Assembly: GCF_958298935.1 (NCBI RefSeq)
Contig: NC_084938.1
Span: forward strand, 8,191,501 to 8,255,500
Length of the DNA stretch: 64,000 nt
Direction of reading: 5' to 3'
From: Phragmites australis
Lineage: Eukaryota > Streptophyta > Magnoliopsida > Poales > Poaceae
Within the stretch, counting starts at the first letter, position 1; the number at the start of each line of letters is the position of its first letter. Below are positions 63,232-64,000 of the stretch, piece after piece. The position numbers and the translations under genes are program-made. Below the pieces are notes generated by a model that saw only the letters and a list, made by a program, of their open reading frames with translations, searched no databases and was not told where the DNA came from.

Positions 63232-64000
63232 TCTCTCTTTGTAAAGATATATTCTTTTGGTATCATAGACTTAGTCATATTGGTTTAGATCATCTCACTC
63301 GAGTTACTGATTTAGATCTTATTCGTAGCTTGCCTAAATTTAAGGGTGATAGCGAGTTAGTTTGCTCTTCTTGTAGACATGGTAAAATGCATTCAGGTTC
63401 ACATCCACCTATTAATATGGTTAGGACAAATGCGTCAGGTCAACTTTTACACCTTGATATTTTTGGTCCTTCTACAATATAATCTTTTGGAGGTAAACGA
63501 TATGTGCTTATTATTGTTGATGACTACTCTAAATATTCTTGGGTTTACTTTATGACATCTAAGGATGAAGTTTTTGGTTATTTTAGAAGTTTAGTTCTTA
63601 GATTGTCTATTGATCTCCCTGGATCGTTGAGAGCGGTTAGAAATGATAATGGAACTAAATTTAAAAATTCTTCTTTTGATCACTTATTTGCTAAAAAAGG
63701 GATTGAACATTAATTTTCATCACCTAGAGTGTCTCAACAAAATGGTGCAGTTGAAAGGAAGAATAGAACTCTTGTTGAGATGCCTAGGACCATGTTAGAT
63801 GAATTTTCTACTCCTAGAAAATTTTAGGCTAAAGCTCTATCTACTACTTGATATGTTTCAAAATCATATTTTCTTGAGATCTGAATTGGGTAAAACTTCA
63901 TATGAGCTACAGTTTGGACATAGGTCTAGTGTATCTCATTTTAGGGTTTTTTGTTGTAAGTGCTTTGTACTGAAATCTGGAAATTTAGATAAGTTTGAGT
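63232..64000 (+). pseudogene. SIRE-like copia integrase, broken, running off the window
   Basis: From 63240 the plus strand reads the GAG-pre-integrase segment (FFWYHRLSHIGLDHLTRVTD, CSSCRHGKMHSG, the HHCC finger) and QLLHLDIFGPST. After a stop at 63480 it continues in frame with LIIVDDYSKYSWVYFMTSKD (first catalytic Asp), VRNDNGTKFKNSSF (second) and, after another stop at 63711, QQNGAVERKNRTL (Glu). Further stops follow after 63825. The start is abrupt at about 63232, so protease and gag are absent. Non-functional. Confidence 0.85.

Overview
This window looks like nuclear DNA of a grass (Poaceae), probably from a transposon-rich region. The signs are CACTA elements with grass-type GTGACGGGTCA subterminal repeats, a Tat-lineage Ty3/gypsy element with a Transposase_28-like antisense gene, a SIRE/Maximus-type copia LTR full of GGTCTGACCG motifs, a Tourist-like MITE, and a spliced coiled-coil NLR resistance gene. 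The species cannot be read from the sequence.

Layout. 1-6088: a decayed minus-strand Ty3/gypsy element (RNase H, RT, protease, gag, PBS, 5' LTR), interrupted in its second RNase H domain by a CACTA fragment (99-1237). 7140-8750: a solo copia (Angela/BARE-like) LTR with 5-bp target duplication TAATT. 8973-10183: a non-autonomous CACTA carrying a long inverted repeat. 11200-12775: an inverted-repeat structure holding a complete 1,069-bp non-autonomous CACTA (TSD ATG). 13200-20215: a broken L1-type LINE on the plus strand. 20628-25290: a truncated autonomous-type CACTA, with TNP2 transposase and second ORF on the minus strand. 25293-26260: a piece of a non-autonomous gypsy-like element. 26266-37939: a nearly complete, young Tat-lineage gypsy element (TSD CTTGT, LTRs about 2% different) with gag-pol on plus and a multi-exon gene with its own TATA box on minus. 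37945-41243: the 3' part and 2.4-kb LTR of a SIRE-like copia. 41244-41407: a CACTA terminus.

44521-61285 is the one convincing host gene: a CNL resistance gene of four exons. All splice sites are canonical and in phase, giving about 1,321 codons with no internal stop. Its first intron (8.3 kb) holds a copia remnant with a nested MITE, a palindrome array and an unidentified repeat-encoded ORF block. Its second intron (4.0 kb) holds a CACTA-like element with three successive long hairpins. 61286-64000 is intergenic repeat DNA ending in a broken SIRE-like copia integrase.

The strongest items for follow-up are the antisense transcription unit inside the gypsy element, the hairpin array in the NLR intron, and the array of short palindromes at 50384-50578. 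All coordinates and alignments were made by eye, without database searches. Element names are recognitions of family features, not search results.
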